Assembly: GCA_916610825.1 (NCBI GenBank) | Contig: OU744453.1 | Location: forward strand, 14,938,807-15,002,806 | Direction of reading: 5' to 3' | DNA length: 64,000 nt | Origin: Haliclystus octoradiatus | Taxonomy: Eukaryota > Cnidaria > Staurozoa > Stauromedusae > Haliclystidae | Shown here: positions 22,330-35,553 of the stretch, piece after piece | Layout: each line of letters opens with the position of its first letter | Position numbering within the stretch: the stretch's first letter is position 1 | Notes under the pieces: model-generated | What the model was told of the DNA's origin: nothing | The model's input: only the letters and a program-made list of their open reading frames with translations | The model's database searches: none | Position numbers and translations under genes: made by a program

Positions 22330-25035
22330 TTAAATCAAAACATGCACGTTGCCCCTTTGCCAGAACCTGCGGACATTGATATCAAGTCTTGCTTCATCAG
22401 TAGTATTGGCTGCGTTGCTGGGGGATTCTCCAGACCATGGCTGAATGGCAGGCTCAATTTCTACATCGCAACATACATCGTACAACAGTTTTCCGAACAA
22501 GTCTCTAATGTCATCGTGTCTCCCTTTCATGCATGACATAGCATGATCAACATTGAATGGCTTCCCACTTTGGCATCTTGTTGCCAGGTATTTTACATGC
22601 CAACGATATCGTAGGCAAATGGCGTCATAAAATTCTCTTTTATTGAGTTGAAAGTTTTCAGAAGAGGGTGGTAATGAAGTGAGCCAGCTTGAGGCACCTT
22701 TCATGTTACTCAAGTCATTTTCCCGCAATAGCACTTTTGACATCTGATGGCGAAGTTGTTTGAGCTTGATGTCATTGTTTTCGATGCGTGACTTTATTAT
22801 GCATTTCCTAGTGATTTGTAATTCTCTTAGAACTACAGAGTTTCTCTGATCTTTCTCTTTTATTATTGCTCTGTAGCTCTAAGAGAATTCTCAAATTCTA
22901 TAGCAGAAATGTCGGAAAATATGGGTACGGCAAGGCCACCACTTTTCAGAGGTAGTGATAGCAAGATTCTTTAATTCTCACAGCATTTATGTCCTCCTGA
23001 TATAGCTGGGATAAACTCAGTATTTGTAATTGGTTTCCAATCTCTTGGATTGTTCCACAGAAGTATGTTAATTTGTGTTTAAAGCCACTTTACAAAGGCA
23101 GTGTATTCCGCATGAGCCTGAGATTTTGCTATTTGTGACAGTTTCCTTAATTGTTCGCACCATTCATCTACTAATGCTCTCACGTACTCACGTTTCCCGA
23201 TATCAGATCCTATAAAAATTCCTAAATAGCCTTTTCCCTCGATAGTGATATTTATATTTAATCCATCAAATATATGACATGCCTCGCTGTATCGTTCTGT
23301 TTTAACAATTAACCATGATTTTGAGTCATAGGGATAGTACCCTAGTTTTGGGCCAAGTGAACATACATGTTCTAACCATAATCTCATGTCAGTCAGTTTG
23401 CCTGCTCCGCTTAAATCATTTGCAAAAGCTGCATGCTCAACGGTTGATTCTGATGTGCATGTTTCTTTAATTGCATGTAGTAGAGCTGCCTGCAACTTCA
23501 ATTGGGTACACAGGCATGGCTAGAGGATCTGCTTTGCTTGTTTCTTCCGATGATGAAATTTCACAGCCACCAATTACAACTAAACGCGAAGGAACGCAAA
23601 AGCAATCACGGATGTAGGTTGCCATTGGTGGACATAGGTATCTGATGTTATGCAGTAAAGCCTTTCTGTTGAGAAAGTTAAATGCGTTGCTTGCATCAAC
23701 CAGTAGTACTGCATCTGTAGATTCATTCTCAAAAATATCACTGATAGCATGTACCGCTGATTCAATACCACTTTCCTGCCCTGCACAGAGTCGGAGGTTT
23801 CAAGCACTCTCCATGATCTCTGGTATGACAGATATGACAGCTTTCCCAATTATTCGTTGCAACATTTCGCCTACTCAAATGGGTCGGATTTCTGGGCGTT
23901 TTTCATTGGAATCAATCGACAGACAGTATAGGCTTCAAGGTTTGAAGAGGGCGTATCTCTCTCACTCACTTTAACCTCTGCAGAACAAACTTTTCGAGAG
24001 AAAATGGCCAGTTCTTCGCGTAAGGATTGACCAACTTTACCCAAGTTATTTGAGATGAGAATTCTTTCCCATCCATCAGCGTCCATTCCTGAGGGTCCAC
24101 TTGATCCCTTTGTCTTCAAAGCTGCTTTTGATATTGTAGTTTCGTCAATGTTCTGAAACATTACATAATTTACAATTGGAATGGGCCCACTTGGTAAAAC
24201 TGAAGAATCGGTATCACATGAAGCTGGGTGATTGCGCTTTAATTCATTTATAGTTTCTGGTCAAAGTTCAAGGATACCTCCGTTGCATGAGTTGTCTATT
24301 AGTTTTAGGGCAGATTTCACTTTCCTTTCAAACATGAGCTTAGCAAAGATTTTTGATAGCTTATCATTGCTCATCTGCTGAGCATAATCTTGTTTTACTT
24401 TCTTTTTAATTGTTCGTGTTTCACTTAAAGGGCTTCAAAATCTCACTTTTCCCACAGACATAAGCTTCGGCGTGAAGCGTGAAAGGCATCGGCTATGTTC
24501 TTTTGCTGTCGATTTGAATGATGGTTTTGGAGGAGCAGGGAGGGCATACTCATGCCAAATTTCATTGCAATGTCACCAAAGTTCCGACTATCAAGGTTCC
24601 AATATGTGATCCACTCAGTAAGTTCCAATATAAACTGTTTGCCAGCAGCTCATCTTGGAAGTAATAAGAACAATACCATCATTTCTTGTGTGTGGTCCTC
24701 ATATGGGCTGTTGCACTGGTTGCACTAGTACAGGCTCTAATCTCAATACAGCTTGCGTCAGTGGGGATGCATTGGTTGTAATTTCCTGTGAGTTGTTTCC
24801 AGAATTTGCATGGTAAGGTTAGGGTGCGCCATGATTGCAAAGGAATGGAACTGGATAGGGTACATTGTGCTTTCTGTCGACAATATTTAAGATATATATT
24901 TCTTCCACATTCAGAGCTAAAATTTCTTGAACATTGTTCACAAGCAAAGGAGTTATTTGCAGTGTGCTGCCCTGATGGGTTTTGAGATGATCCAGATATA
25001 AATCCATATGAAGATTTTGACATTTTTGGTAGCAA
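22330..25035 (-). pseudogene. Retroposon with zinc finger, reverse transcriptase and a Cys/His C-terminus, degraded
   Basis: Minus-strand pieces follow one another. 25035-24679 has a C2H2-like finger (FACEQCSRNF). 24161-23871 has SSGPSGMDADGWERIL and VCRLIPM. About 23850-23520 has NIRYLCPPMATYI and VIGGCEIS in a shifted frame. 23501-23079 has AFANDLSGAGKL where active enzymes have F-A-D-D, then EGKGYLGIFIGSDI. 22743-22330 has KREFYDAICLRYRW, a Cys/His pair, and EARLDINVRRFW. Order and motifs suit a non-LTR-type retroelement, possibly with a restriction-like endonuclease at the C-terminus, but I cannot name the clade. The Asp-to-Asn change and multiple frame breaks mean it is dead. Confidence 0.65.
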
Positions 25036-26089
25036 TAAAGAAGCTATTATTACTGACCGTGTAATAAATCATGCAAACGTTTGCTTATTTCCATTCAGTA
25101 AACAATAGACATAATCTCATTTGCTAACTTCAAACGTCCCCTTGATTCTTGTAACACATAGAGTCATGTAGCGTATAGTTATTTATTTTTATAATTACAC
25201 GAGATGTGTTAAATATGCAATAACTTCTTATGTAAACTAATCAGAAACATAAGCTGTGAATTAATAATAATTCAAGATGAGGTATATAGTAAAAATAAAC
25301 TGTGTCTCAGAGATATCTTTCCAATCCAGGGATAGATTAAATTCTTTTGATTCGACTAATTAAACGTGGAATAGGTTTCCTGATAGCGGACATAAGAATA
25401 ATAGCGATAAATATACAACTTCGCAACAAGCCAACAATTAACCTCAAAGACCAACTAAATATTCGACAGCTTTAAAATACTTTGATAATTTCATATATGC
25501 TAATATTAATAGTGAAGACTTTCAAATTAAACCAAACAATCCATTGGATAATCCCTTGAGTAATCTATATAACATAGAATAGAATAGATAGGAGGATAGA
25601 ACAAGGATAGAACAGATTAACCATTTAATTCCTTTGATAATTTTGGTTCAACAAACAAAGTAACCAAGGTGAAATAGATATTCTGATAGCAGCCGTAAAA
25701 TAATAACTCTGGCAACCCAACTAAATATCCGAAATCTTTAAGATACTGTTTTTATATATTACTTAATATAATAAATTGTTCTAATTTGACATGTCGCAAA
25801 CCAATCATTTGAAAAACAACAAAAATTCGAAGAATTAAGATAAAATAATTTAAACTATTGACCTCTTCAATATCAATAATTGTATATCAAACCAGTCTCT
25901 GGAATAGGGAGAGTGATATAACCAAAATACAAAAACAATCTTTAAAATCAAATTAAAATAACTCGATGATTTTAACAAGTATACAAGCATAAATCATAAA
26001 TACGGTGAATAAAGCAGCCATGTTGAGCATTCAAATTTCGCGCCGCCGTTATAGATTTTTGTTACTTCTAAGTTGCATTCGCATCCGCA
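25036..26089. other. AT-rich stretch without genes
   Basis: Contains two loosely similar segments (about 25400-25500 and 25680-25760, sharing CCAACTAAATAT and following words). Nothing coding. Confidence 0.45.
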
Positions 26090-27915
26090 ATTATTTTCAC
26101 TGAAAGATGACAATGAATTGCAGCATTCAGATGACACTGCAAGTCCAATCTACTAAATCAATATTTTTCTAGCGTCTTTACTACTGACGATGGCATTAGC
26201 TGATAATGGCCTGGCTTTTATCCAACTCTCAACTGAAAATATATTGAAAGCGCTCAAGAAGCTACCAAACAAAAATTTAAGGACACCAGATGGCTATCCA
26301 GCAATCTTTTTCGCTACCAAACAAAAATTTAAGGACACCAGATGGCTATCTAGCAAACTTTTTCAAAGTAATTGCCAATGAAATAGCACTCCTCTTTCAA
26401 TGTTGTTTGAGATGTCCATGTTGTCTGGTAAACTACCTGATATCTGAAAGATTGCTATTGTCATTCCCATCTATAAAAAGGGTAAATCTAGTCTATGTAA
26501 GAATTATCGACCAACTTCTCTGACGTGTATACCATGTAAATTGATGGAATCAGTCATTACTCAACAACCTCGTGATTATCCTTTAGATAATAATCCAATA
26601 TCTAATGCCCAATATGCATTTTAAGTAGACGCTCGACCTGTACCCAGCTACTTCAGTTACGAAACCAATGGTGTACCGCCATAAATAATCGATGCAGAAT
26701 TGATACTGCATTGGTCGATTTTAGTAAAGCTTTCGACACCGTGTCTCATCAGAAACTATTATGCTGAAATTAAAATGTTAGGTAATTAATTTCGAATTCT
26801 TCAACTGGATATCCTCTTTTTTACAAGTTCGCACACAATCTGTCGTTATTGGTGATCATTATTCCCTGACTAAACCTGTAATTAGTGGAGTACCACAAGG
26901 TTTAGTCTTAGGACCATTATTATTCATTCTGTATATCAATGATATCATTACTTGTCTTGAAGAAAACACTAATATTAAGCTCTTTGCTGACGATGCAAAA
27001 TGTTTTTGTAATCGCAAAGATAATCATGCAAATGATCAATCTCAAAAATTATGTAATCTTTCAGAGTGGGAAGACACATGGCAATTGCGTATTGCATATG
27101 ACAAGTGTTCTGTTTTACCAACTGGCAATTCAAAATTTCCTGAGTATGACTGTTCTATATCCGTTCATACCCTTGTCAATGTAAATGTTCGTGATCTTGG
27201 TATTATTGTCACATCTGATAGGAATCCATCCAATCATTGCTCTATGTTAGCTGCAAAGAAATACGGGAGAACACACCTTATTTTTAAACGCTTTTCTTCA
27301 TCCAACGTAGAATTATTGGTTGGAGCTTACACCAGTTTATGTCCGTCCGTAATTGGAATCTTCGTCACCGCTATGGAATCCATGCCTCGTGAAGGATATT
27401 AAAAAGTTCTAAATCTGTCCAACGATATTGTAGAAGGAGATTATTTCCGATAATCCGTTTTAAATAAGATGTTAACAAATTTTCAATGCTGTGTCATACT
27501 TACAAACTTATTGTTCCACAACTACCGCGTTTACAATCCGTCCAGAAGCAATTTTGTAACCGTATAATAACCCGGTGGAACAATCTGACGGATGATACCG
27601 TTACATCAAAAACTATTGCTCACTTCAAGGAGAAACTACGATCATTTAATTTGTCAGCATTTTTGTAAAATATTTCTATAGGTAAAATAATCAGTCGTAG
27701 TATTACTGTACATAAAGCTAATATATAGATACATATCTTTACATTAATAGTTGTTAACCTGATACTGTACGTCATATGTATTTATGCCTATAACAATAGG
27801 GTAATATTCATGTTTTAATTAGTAACTTTTACTTTACTTAGTTCTTAATCTTGAGGCTGTATGTAAGTTACACTTTGTATAGTGTAAAATGTCCTTTATT
27901 TGCCTGTCAAAATGA
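26090..27915 (+). pseudogene. LINE reverse transcriptase copy, 5'-truncated
   Basis: Plus-strand blocks in order are NQYFSSVFTTDDG (about 26157), NYRPTSLT (26500), DFSKAFDTVSH (26715-26745), SGVPQGLVLGPLLFILYIND (26880-26943), and FADDAK (about 26980), the catalytic motif, which is intact. The C-terminal tail is RIITRWNNLTDD with FKEKLRSF (27486-27668). A 52-bp tandem duplication at 26261-26364 and several stops break the frame. The 3' end carries GGCTGTATGTAAGT and TCCTTTATTTGCCTGTCAAA, then ATATC repeats, the same tail as the copy at 61350-62185. It belongs to the Jockey/CR1-like broad group of LINEs, clade not determined. Confidence 0.8.
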
Positions 27916-28770
27916 CAAAATATCATATCATATCAAGAGAGCAGCCACAGTGTCACGTAAAATCTCAGTTTCCTTTTATGCTTCTTCCTCTTTTTGTTGT
28001 GATTTCTTACTGTTCATTTATGATGCTCCCATGGAACGAATACAATAGATAAATTACAGAAATGATTTCTTAAGCTATCGATCCAACTTTTTTGTTTCGA
28101 ATCCAAACCAAGAACGTTGTAGCGTTGTTTTCACATGCAGTCGAACGTAGTTGGATTGTCGACGATAGTCATCCTAGTTGCAGTCTTAACTACTTGAACA
28201 GACTGAAAAAGATATTGATTTAGTTAAAAACGTTTTTCAGAGTTAGCCCGATTCAGAGGAATTTTTATCAGAGATTTTCATGTCTGCATATTTCTGGAAC
28301 ACTGCATATACGAGCACGCGAGCATATACGCTGAAACAATAGCCAGGAGACTTTCCAGTTTGCATTTCTGAAAATTTTAATATGTTGATTCAGAAATTGT
28401 CAATTGTTCAGATTCGAAAATACTGGGAACTTATATACAGTAGCGATCTTAGAAACCTTAAGTTATGAAAGCAAATACTAAAGCTCTATGTTTCAGGGCA
28501 ATTTTCAATATAATTTTATTTCCCGCAGCCTTTGACTTGTCGCATTTGACATTATGTAATAATTTCATAATTACATAATAATTATTGACATTATGTAAAT
28601 AATTTCTAAACGCAAGTCAGTCCAATTTACTCATCTCTGAAGGATACTACACAGTTGGCGTAAAGTCGAATTGTCTTGAGCCCACGCATCCAGCAAAATT
28701 CAACTTTTGAATGCATCAAAGTTGGATCGTTTGCTCGGACGAATATTCCGTCACATGTGATATGCTGTCA
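27916..28770. other. Right edge of the nested-insertion block
   Basis: No gene seen. Arm similarity resumes at about 28770, just before the donor side of the TSP1 exon at 28813-29001. Confidence 0.45.
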
Positions 28771-29119
28771 TCAAACGAATACAATAATGAAACTATAGAA
28801 GTGATTGCTTACTCCGTTCACATATGATTGTGTAATTGAAGCTGCTGTCTCCATTGCAATACTCAGTTTCGCTGTCTTCACCTACACATTGACTTCCTCC
28901 ATTTTCGGGAACAGGATTAGTACAAGTGCGAGTCCTTGATCTGGTACCACGATCACAAGCTCTGCACCAGTGCAATTCCCATTCTGACCAACCTCCATTT
29001 ACTACCATGAATAAATAAAAACAAATAATTCGCATATCCCATAACAATCAACAAACCATTGGGTAGATATCTATAAAAATGTTGAAGATATCAGTTCGAA
29101 GATTGATATAGATTTAGGA

Positions 29120-29215
29120 AAATTGTAGAATAGGAGACAAAGATAAAGCAAAAGCCATTCCCAATACTCGGAGTTTCACACATTTACTTCAATCTTCAGA
29201 CGCTGATCTTGGTGA
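29120..29215. repeat. Half copy of the hairpin repeat at 37302-37449
   Basis: GGAGACAAAGAT, GCAAAAGCC and ACTCGGAGTTTCA occur in the same order as in one arm of 37302-37449, interrupting the intron between the TSP1 exons of the minus-strand gene. The rest of the intron (29216-30303) shows no gene. Confidence 0.55.
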
Positions 29216-30620
29216 TCGGTACAATGTGTTTATGTGTATACTGTATCACACCTTATTGGATCCTAATGAATTTTATGCGAATATAAAAATATATATTTCC
29301 TGCAATTACACAGAGAGCATCGATTTGCTTTTTTGGTACAGTGGTTTTTCCAATGGTTTTTTCAAATCACGCGTTGTCACTAGGATAATGAATTTCAGAA
29401 ACAATATTGCACAAACCAACACACAAAAATATATATTTTCAACTCTGTTTTGTTTAATGCTACATCCACTGCTGTCACAAGTAATGCATAAATGAAATAG
29501 TTATTAAGGTGTCGGATATGGGGACATTGAAGATCCATTAAAAATACGAATATAGTGTTGAAGCTGCGCTGTCATTTATGCTTTCCTAAGTGCCTGTTAT
29601 TGTGATAGACAGAGTAGGGGTTCAACAACATATTGAAGTTTTACACCTTCAGGAAAGGATCGTTTTTACTCTGAAAAAGCTAAGGAATCATATAGAATAG
29701 AAATCGCGTAGAATTGAAAGGCCTAATAACCAGTATGATTACGCTTGGTTAGCTAACCTGTATAATGATAATATTGTCCTGGGTGAGTGATGAATCATTG
29801 GAATACCAACACAACTCAACGAATTCACAAATCCAATCACAGAGCGTTCGATAATATGCTGCAGCTGCTAATTAGATTTCCGTAGCAACAAAATCTTTGA
29901 TGTATGATGGTACCACAACAATAATATTCTGACCAATGATCGTAGCAGAGTCATTTTACTTGGTTAATAGGAACCCTGTCATACCTGGCATAGCTTTAGC
30001 GTTGTGTAATTCAAATTTCTAGACCGGTACGGAAATCTGCCTAACTTTCATCAAGTCGTATGAGGAGTGCTGTTTCCAAACAGAAAACCCAGTCAAATGT
30101 TTCAAACACTCGACCATGCATTCAATATGTATTTTGGTGCAAAAATAAAATTTTTTCAACTAGAATTTTATTTACTTAAAAATAATAAAAAGATTGTAAT
30201 AGTATGAGTTCATCCCATTAGAGCGAAGATAATATGATAAAAAGATACTCATGTTAAAGCTCCTTCATTTTTCAGGTGTAACATTACTGGCAGAGATACA
30301 AACCTGTGCATGAGTTTGCATTGCAGGGTAATGTTCTCTGATTGTCCCCTCCGCATGGCAATCCCCCGTATCCAGGTGCATGGTTAGTACAAGATCGAAT
30401 ATCCACTTTTTCACCTCCTCCACAAGTTACAGTACATCCAGATAATTCACTCCAAGACGACCAAGCACAATCAACTAAATATAATGGAAAACAAACTATG
30501 GAATAATTCAATTAAATATTTTGATTGTTGATATAAAACTTCTTATGATCAACACATACATAAAGTATTTTTGGGGTAGCCAGTAATTTTCAAATAATAA
30601 TATCTTCTCCAGCTGCACAT

Positions 30621-31773
30621 GTTTTATTTTAATTTATTTTAGGGTATTTATGTTTAGATTATAATGTTGGGGGCTAAAGGAGTTGATCTATCTTCATTTT
30701 TCCAGGTCAAAATGGCATTACTGAGCCAATAGCTGAAATTTTTTTCCAGTGCATGATTCTTGTGACATAATAATAAACATCAAACAAAATGCAACATTGA
30801 TCTCAATGTAGAACATAAAGAGAGATGTAGAGACCTATTATGTGATTAAAAACATGCTATTTAAGATACACTTTCAAATGATAATTATTTTCAAGTTTGT
30901 TGTTAAGATCGACCTTATAAGTTGTTCTGTCCAATGTTCCAGGTATATGAAGCCAATGATTGAGCGTCCACAACTACTTTTAGGATGCTGTTACATGATT
31001 TGGATAAACCTGGCAAGGGCTACGGGACATTTTTGTTGTCTATTTGTCTAGTACGGTGCGTTTATGTATCTGATTGGCTGAAATTGTCAGAAATGAGGAA
31101 GTTGAGTCCATGCAGCGATTATGCATCACGCATCGTCAGTACATTTGACTGCGTGCGATCTAAATCAACACTAAGCGTTGAGCCGCGAAATCCCATCTGG
31201 GTGAGATGAGACATTGTTTTTACTCTTATGCGCTTAGAATTAGGCACAATAATTGAAAACAAAGTAAAAGGCGAAACATACCGTAAAGTACCATATGACG
31301 ATAGGCCTACAAATAGGAAAATATTTCAGGAAGGTAAATTATGACCTACCATTTTAAATTGTATATAGTGATAATAAAATAAAAGTAGGTAGAATACTTC
31401 TGGATGTACAATAAAAAGCAGCTTATAACAAGTATGATTTGGATTGAGGTGTTGCATCAAATTAACTATAATTAAATATTCAAGTTACGTGAACTGACAC
31501 TCCCAGAAATTTCCACAAACACCTTTATTGTTTTGTTTCTCCTTTGCTGTAAAAGCCTGTCTAAAATGTATTTGAGCACTTCATAATTTAGCCTAAGAAT
31601 AGAAAACCTGAAACCTATTTGAGGATTCATAACTTGTTTGGTTAATTGAAAATAATTTATTGAAATTATATAATGGCTAAGGATTACAAATAGAAATTCT
31701 ATGAATACAGGCTATATAGTTATCAACATTCCAGCTATCAAATTGAAGCATAAATCAAAATAAATTATCTCAC
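30621..31773. other. Possible intron, no exon recognised
   Basis: Between the PAN-type exon and the first minus-strand TSP1 exon. Intron phases require an additional exon of phase 0 to 1 here if the two belong to one gene, but I could not identify one. Confidence 0.35.
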
Positions 31774-32107
31774 CAAGGCAAAGTTGTTCTCTTCGCTAGA
31801 GAGGGCTATCTGATCCACTACTTTTCCAATTTCATAAACGTAGATTTTGCATGACTTTCCATTTTGAATCTCATTCTCAAGTGGATTCCATTCAGTGCTA
31901 ACACATTTGTCTTTCAACAAAGAACACTTTAGGCCACATTGAATTCGTGTTGATGCTGATACATACACTTCTGATGTATATGCATATGTATCTGGATATC
32001 TGGCTAGGTTTGTGAAAAGGGATTCAGCATGCGAAACAGTCCATAGAGCAACCAACTCAAGAAGTACAATCCATAAAGTCGTCAGAAGGCCAATCAAACT
32101 CCGAGTC

Positions 32108-33382
32108 CTGCAATAATATAGGACATTAAGCGCATCGAATGGTCAGCCTCACTTTGATTCACATTTCAGGATGTTACATATACTCAAGATTTGCCTACGC
32201 CAGTGATGTGATGGGTGGTATCCTAACATTTCTAGTAAAGGTAAATTAATGAAGCATGGAAACCCTTCACATGAACCTTTCATATGATGATTAAAGTGCA
32301 TATCCCGGATATTGGGAGATTGCTTCTTTAGATGGAGAAAAAATTTCTATTCGTAGATGATCTTCTTGTGTTTTTACTTTGCGCGATCATTTCTCCTTCA
32401 AAAATGCAGTCAAAGTGACGATTTCTCTATCTAAAGAAGCAACTTCCAGTATCCGGGATATACACTCTTTAAGTATCCTCAACCCAGGATAATGAAGTTT
32501 TCTAAGAGGCTTAATGGTAACCAAGGTCAGTGTGACCGAAATATGTTGCGCTATTTTGTTTTGCAAACGACAGAGGTTTATCATCCTGAAAGTACGTCAT
32601 GGATGTAGCAGTTTCGTAATTTAAATATGCGAAAGTGCTGGCAAATGAATTCAATGGCTTCGTTTGGCCACACTTTCCTATGTTTATTCCAATGACGGCG
32701 ATCGATGTTGTAAAACTGCTGGCTTCATTTGGCTATCATATCCAGCATTTTGTGTGTGTTTTTTTATCAAAAGCCGGCAAAAACTGGCTGCATTTGACCA
32801 GGACCTTAGACCAATGTTAAAAACCATAAATACAGTTTTACTTACCGAAAACTCATATTGACCAAATGGCACAACTGAATAACTGTAACAAATAATATTG
32901 TTGGATATATATATACGAAATCATCTAAAAATAAAAACAAATATTATTTTGCGTTTCCTTATTAATTCAATGGTGTAGAAGTTAGCGATAAAATAACCCT
33001 GCAGTTAGAACTCTAGATTTATAAAAAAGTATTTAGATTAAAAGAGGAAAACATAAGTTCTTAATTAATACATGGCTGATTAGACATTGCATGGTACTAA
33101 TGGTATAAATATTTACCTCTAAGTATAGCTTTTCAATAACTATATCAAATAGTAAAGCAGAGGTTTATTGAATCAGAGTAAGTGTAAACGTTTTAATTGT
33201 TTTGATTGAGAAACTTTATGAATCAGACAATCAAGCTTGTCTTTGCACTGTGAACGTTTGCAATTTGCTGATTGCAAATTCGCTTGAGAAACAAATAGCC
33301 TGCGTTGATTTACCTTTGCATAAACGGTTAAAGCTTTGCCTTCTGTTCATCGATGTGTTGAAGCATAAATGATCGACGTGTG
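32108..33382. other. Upstream region without recognised genes
   Basis: Short frames only. If the PAN-type exon has an upstream exon carrying the ATG, it would be here or further right. A weak candidate leader with a TATATAA motif sits on the minus strand near 34745-34800. Confidence 0.3.
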
Positions 33383-33960
33383 TATATATCATAGACTTAC
33401 ATAGACTGCTGATCCCATTGCCAAACTTCATGGAAAACGCATAGCGACCATGGGCATCCATAATGGCTGACGGAAGGTACCAAAACAGAGGCTTGAAAAC
33501 CGCGAAATTTCAAGCCACATTTTAAGAAATTTTTGTTTCTAAATGAAACAGGATTTTTATTTATAAAAGAGTTGTTTATGACTACCAATTTCAAGTTGCA
33601 TCATACATGAGTTAAATATTCTATTTTTTAATCGCATTTGAAGTATATAGTTTTTTTTTCAATTTTTATATTTCCTTGTCTCTCGGTGTGATTTTAAATT
33701 GTTCATAAATGTTTGAAAATTATTGTGATCCTATGAACAAATCTCACTTCGCTGGCAGGAAAATCCTATTTAAACTATCTTTCTATGACAGTGAGAACAT
33801 ATTATTTGGAGTTTAGATCACAAAAGAGTTTATAGGAGAGATAAAATAATTTTGAAAATGTCAATGAGGAGAACGCTAAAATAAGTCCTTTGCGTCAGCC
33901 ATCTTTGCTCCCCATGTTGCACACTTTCGTCAGCAGTCTATGTAAGTCTATGGTATATAT
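33383..33960. mobile_element. Miniature inverted-repeat element
   Basis: ATAGACTTACATAGACTGCT at 33391 is matched exactly in inverse by 33930-33951. A looser match continues inward through TGGCTGACG at both sides, and outward through TATATA runs. It is about 570 bp, has no coding capacity, and may have TA target sites. Confidence 0.7.
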
Positions 33961-35553
33961 CTACCCATACCCGCCCTTATCCGCCATACGAATCAAAACG
34001 GCAACTATGTACCAATCGGCTATGCGAGATAGAACGGGCTTGTTCAAAACTATGAAAGTAATTTCTGAATGATTTTATTATCTGATAAATAATTTACGAT
34101 GATAATTTTAACATGGCAGAAAAGATGATGTTTATTCAGTTAATATTTTGCTTTGAATATGCTAATCACATCCATACTAGTCTGACCGTTTTTGTTCTGG
34201 GCTATTATAAAACTGATCATTAATCATACAGAGTACTTGTTTTATTTGATCTGAGAGAAAATTTTCCTCCTATGTTGATAAATGGAATGCCTTATTTTGG
34301 ATTAAACCTGTCCCATGTCTATCTAACTTGCCTCACAATCAAAACCGTTGCAGATTATCGTGTGTTTATATGTCGCTAACGCTATACTCAGTATAAGTAG
34401 ATTCAATAAATTACGAAGATTGCACTCTGTTCTGGCCTACAACCGTTTGTTGAGATAGTTAATATTAATAAAATAGCCGATTTGTGTTGATTCAAAACCT
34501 ATAAACAGGCAGAAATTGTATTCTACATTACTTTTCAGATTATGACTATGTAAATTTGAAGAACAATGCAAATTTATTCAACACACATTTAATCATATCA
34601 TTTAAATACAAATCAAACTGTATTCTCTTTCCTGAAAACTAACCTCACTCCTGTCCAAGGATAAAAGAAATTACTGAATGACATAGAAAATTATATACAA
34701 GCTACATATCTTACTTTAATGTGAATGTTGTGGTTGTACATACCCGATAGTCTGATGGTCGTTGTCGATTGATTGAAGCTGGATGACTGTATTATATACA
34801 CTGGATAATTATTGCTTTCGCTTAGCGGTAGTTTAGGTGCATTATTGTCTAAGTAGAATGTAAGTCATTGTCATACAGTCTAAATAGCCGTGTAGGATGA
34901 ATGGGTTACTAACAGTAACACGACGTGGTACAATTTGTTTACATTATTAATTAGTTGCAAAGTGTAATCTGCAAAAGTGCAAATCAATATAATATCAGAA
35001 ATTTCGATTTTTTTATTCAAATGTGAATTTATCCAAATTATTGTTTGAGAGGATTTGACAACAAAGTAGTTTACTGATATTCACCGCAAGGTTACCCATA
35101 TAAGATGCAGTTTCATTTATCTGAATTGCCATTAAAAGGGTTTATATGCACCATTACATACACTTTATAGAAACATGAATTTTAATTAATAAGGCAGCTG
35201 GCTTGAGCATTTCTTTGAGAAAAGCCAGCAAGAATTCCATTGTTTAATTCCATCATGACCATCGCTGATTAAAGATGGATCAGTATTATTATTAAAAATG
35301 TTAATTTAAAACTTTGACTTTTACAATTACATTGTTAACAATAACCAACATTTAACTAATATAAAACAAACATTCCAAATATATCAAACATTCCACAAAC
35401 AAACAAAAATGGCAACAAACTCAACTCGTAAAATGTTAAATTGCAAACCGTTAACTTAACTTTACTTCTAGACACATTATAGGCACACTGAAGTCGAAAA
35501 CATTTGAATATTCATTTTCCAAAATTGAATTTGTCACCTTTTTACCGAATGGT
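33961..35553. other. Intergenic, no gene seen
   Basis: AT-rich sequence with no supportable frame. On the minus strand a TATATAA at about 34791-34797 precedes a GTATGT donor-like site near 34740. This could be a promoter and leader exon, but nothing confirms it. Confidence 0.35.

Larger units (their letters stand above)
13030..30620 (-). repeat. Minus arm of the large inverted duplication
   Basis: This arm is the reverse complement of about 500-8547 with large insertions: the LTR element 13461-14880 and about 12 kb of nested elements between roughly 16527 and 28770. Continuous matches include 30170-30300 with 1030-1120 and 15100-15300 with 7440-7650. The end near 13035-13110 includes a tRNA-like box (GGTTCAAATCTCC) also present, inverted, near 8490 in the other arm. 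Confidence 0.8.
15806..32107 (-). pseudogene. Second TSP1-CTLD gene copy, damaged, with candidate PAN-type first exon
   Basis: Minus-strand exons, 5' to 3', are 32107-31774, 30474-30304, 29001-28813, 16380-16227 and 15922-15806 (stop 15806-15808). The first encodes a hydrophobic signal-like segment (LIGLLTTLWIVLLELVALW) followed by a PAN/apple-like Cys pattern (QCGLKC, KDKC, KSCKIY). The next two are TSP1 repeats, and the last two form the CTLD. Damage: the CTLD exon has 7 T instead of 8 (154 against 155 bp), which shifts the frame into a stop. The signal-like segment starts at TTG (32097-32095), with no ATG in the exon. The PAN exon ends in phase 0 while the TSP1 exon starts in phase 1, so an exon is missing or unrecognised, or the PAN exon belongs elsewhere. 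No counterpart of the plus copy's first TSP1 exon was found. About 12 kb of transposons split TSP1 from CTLD. Confidence 0.65.
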
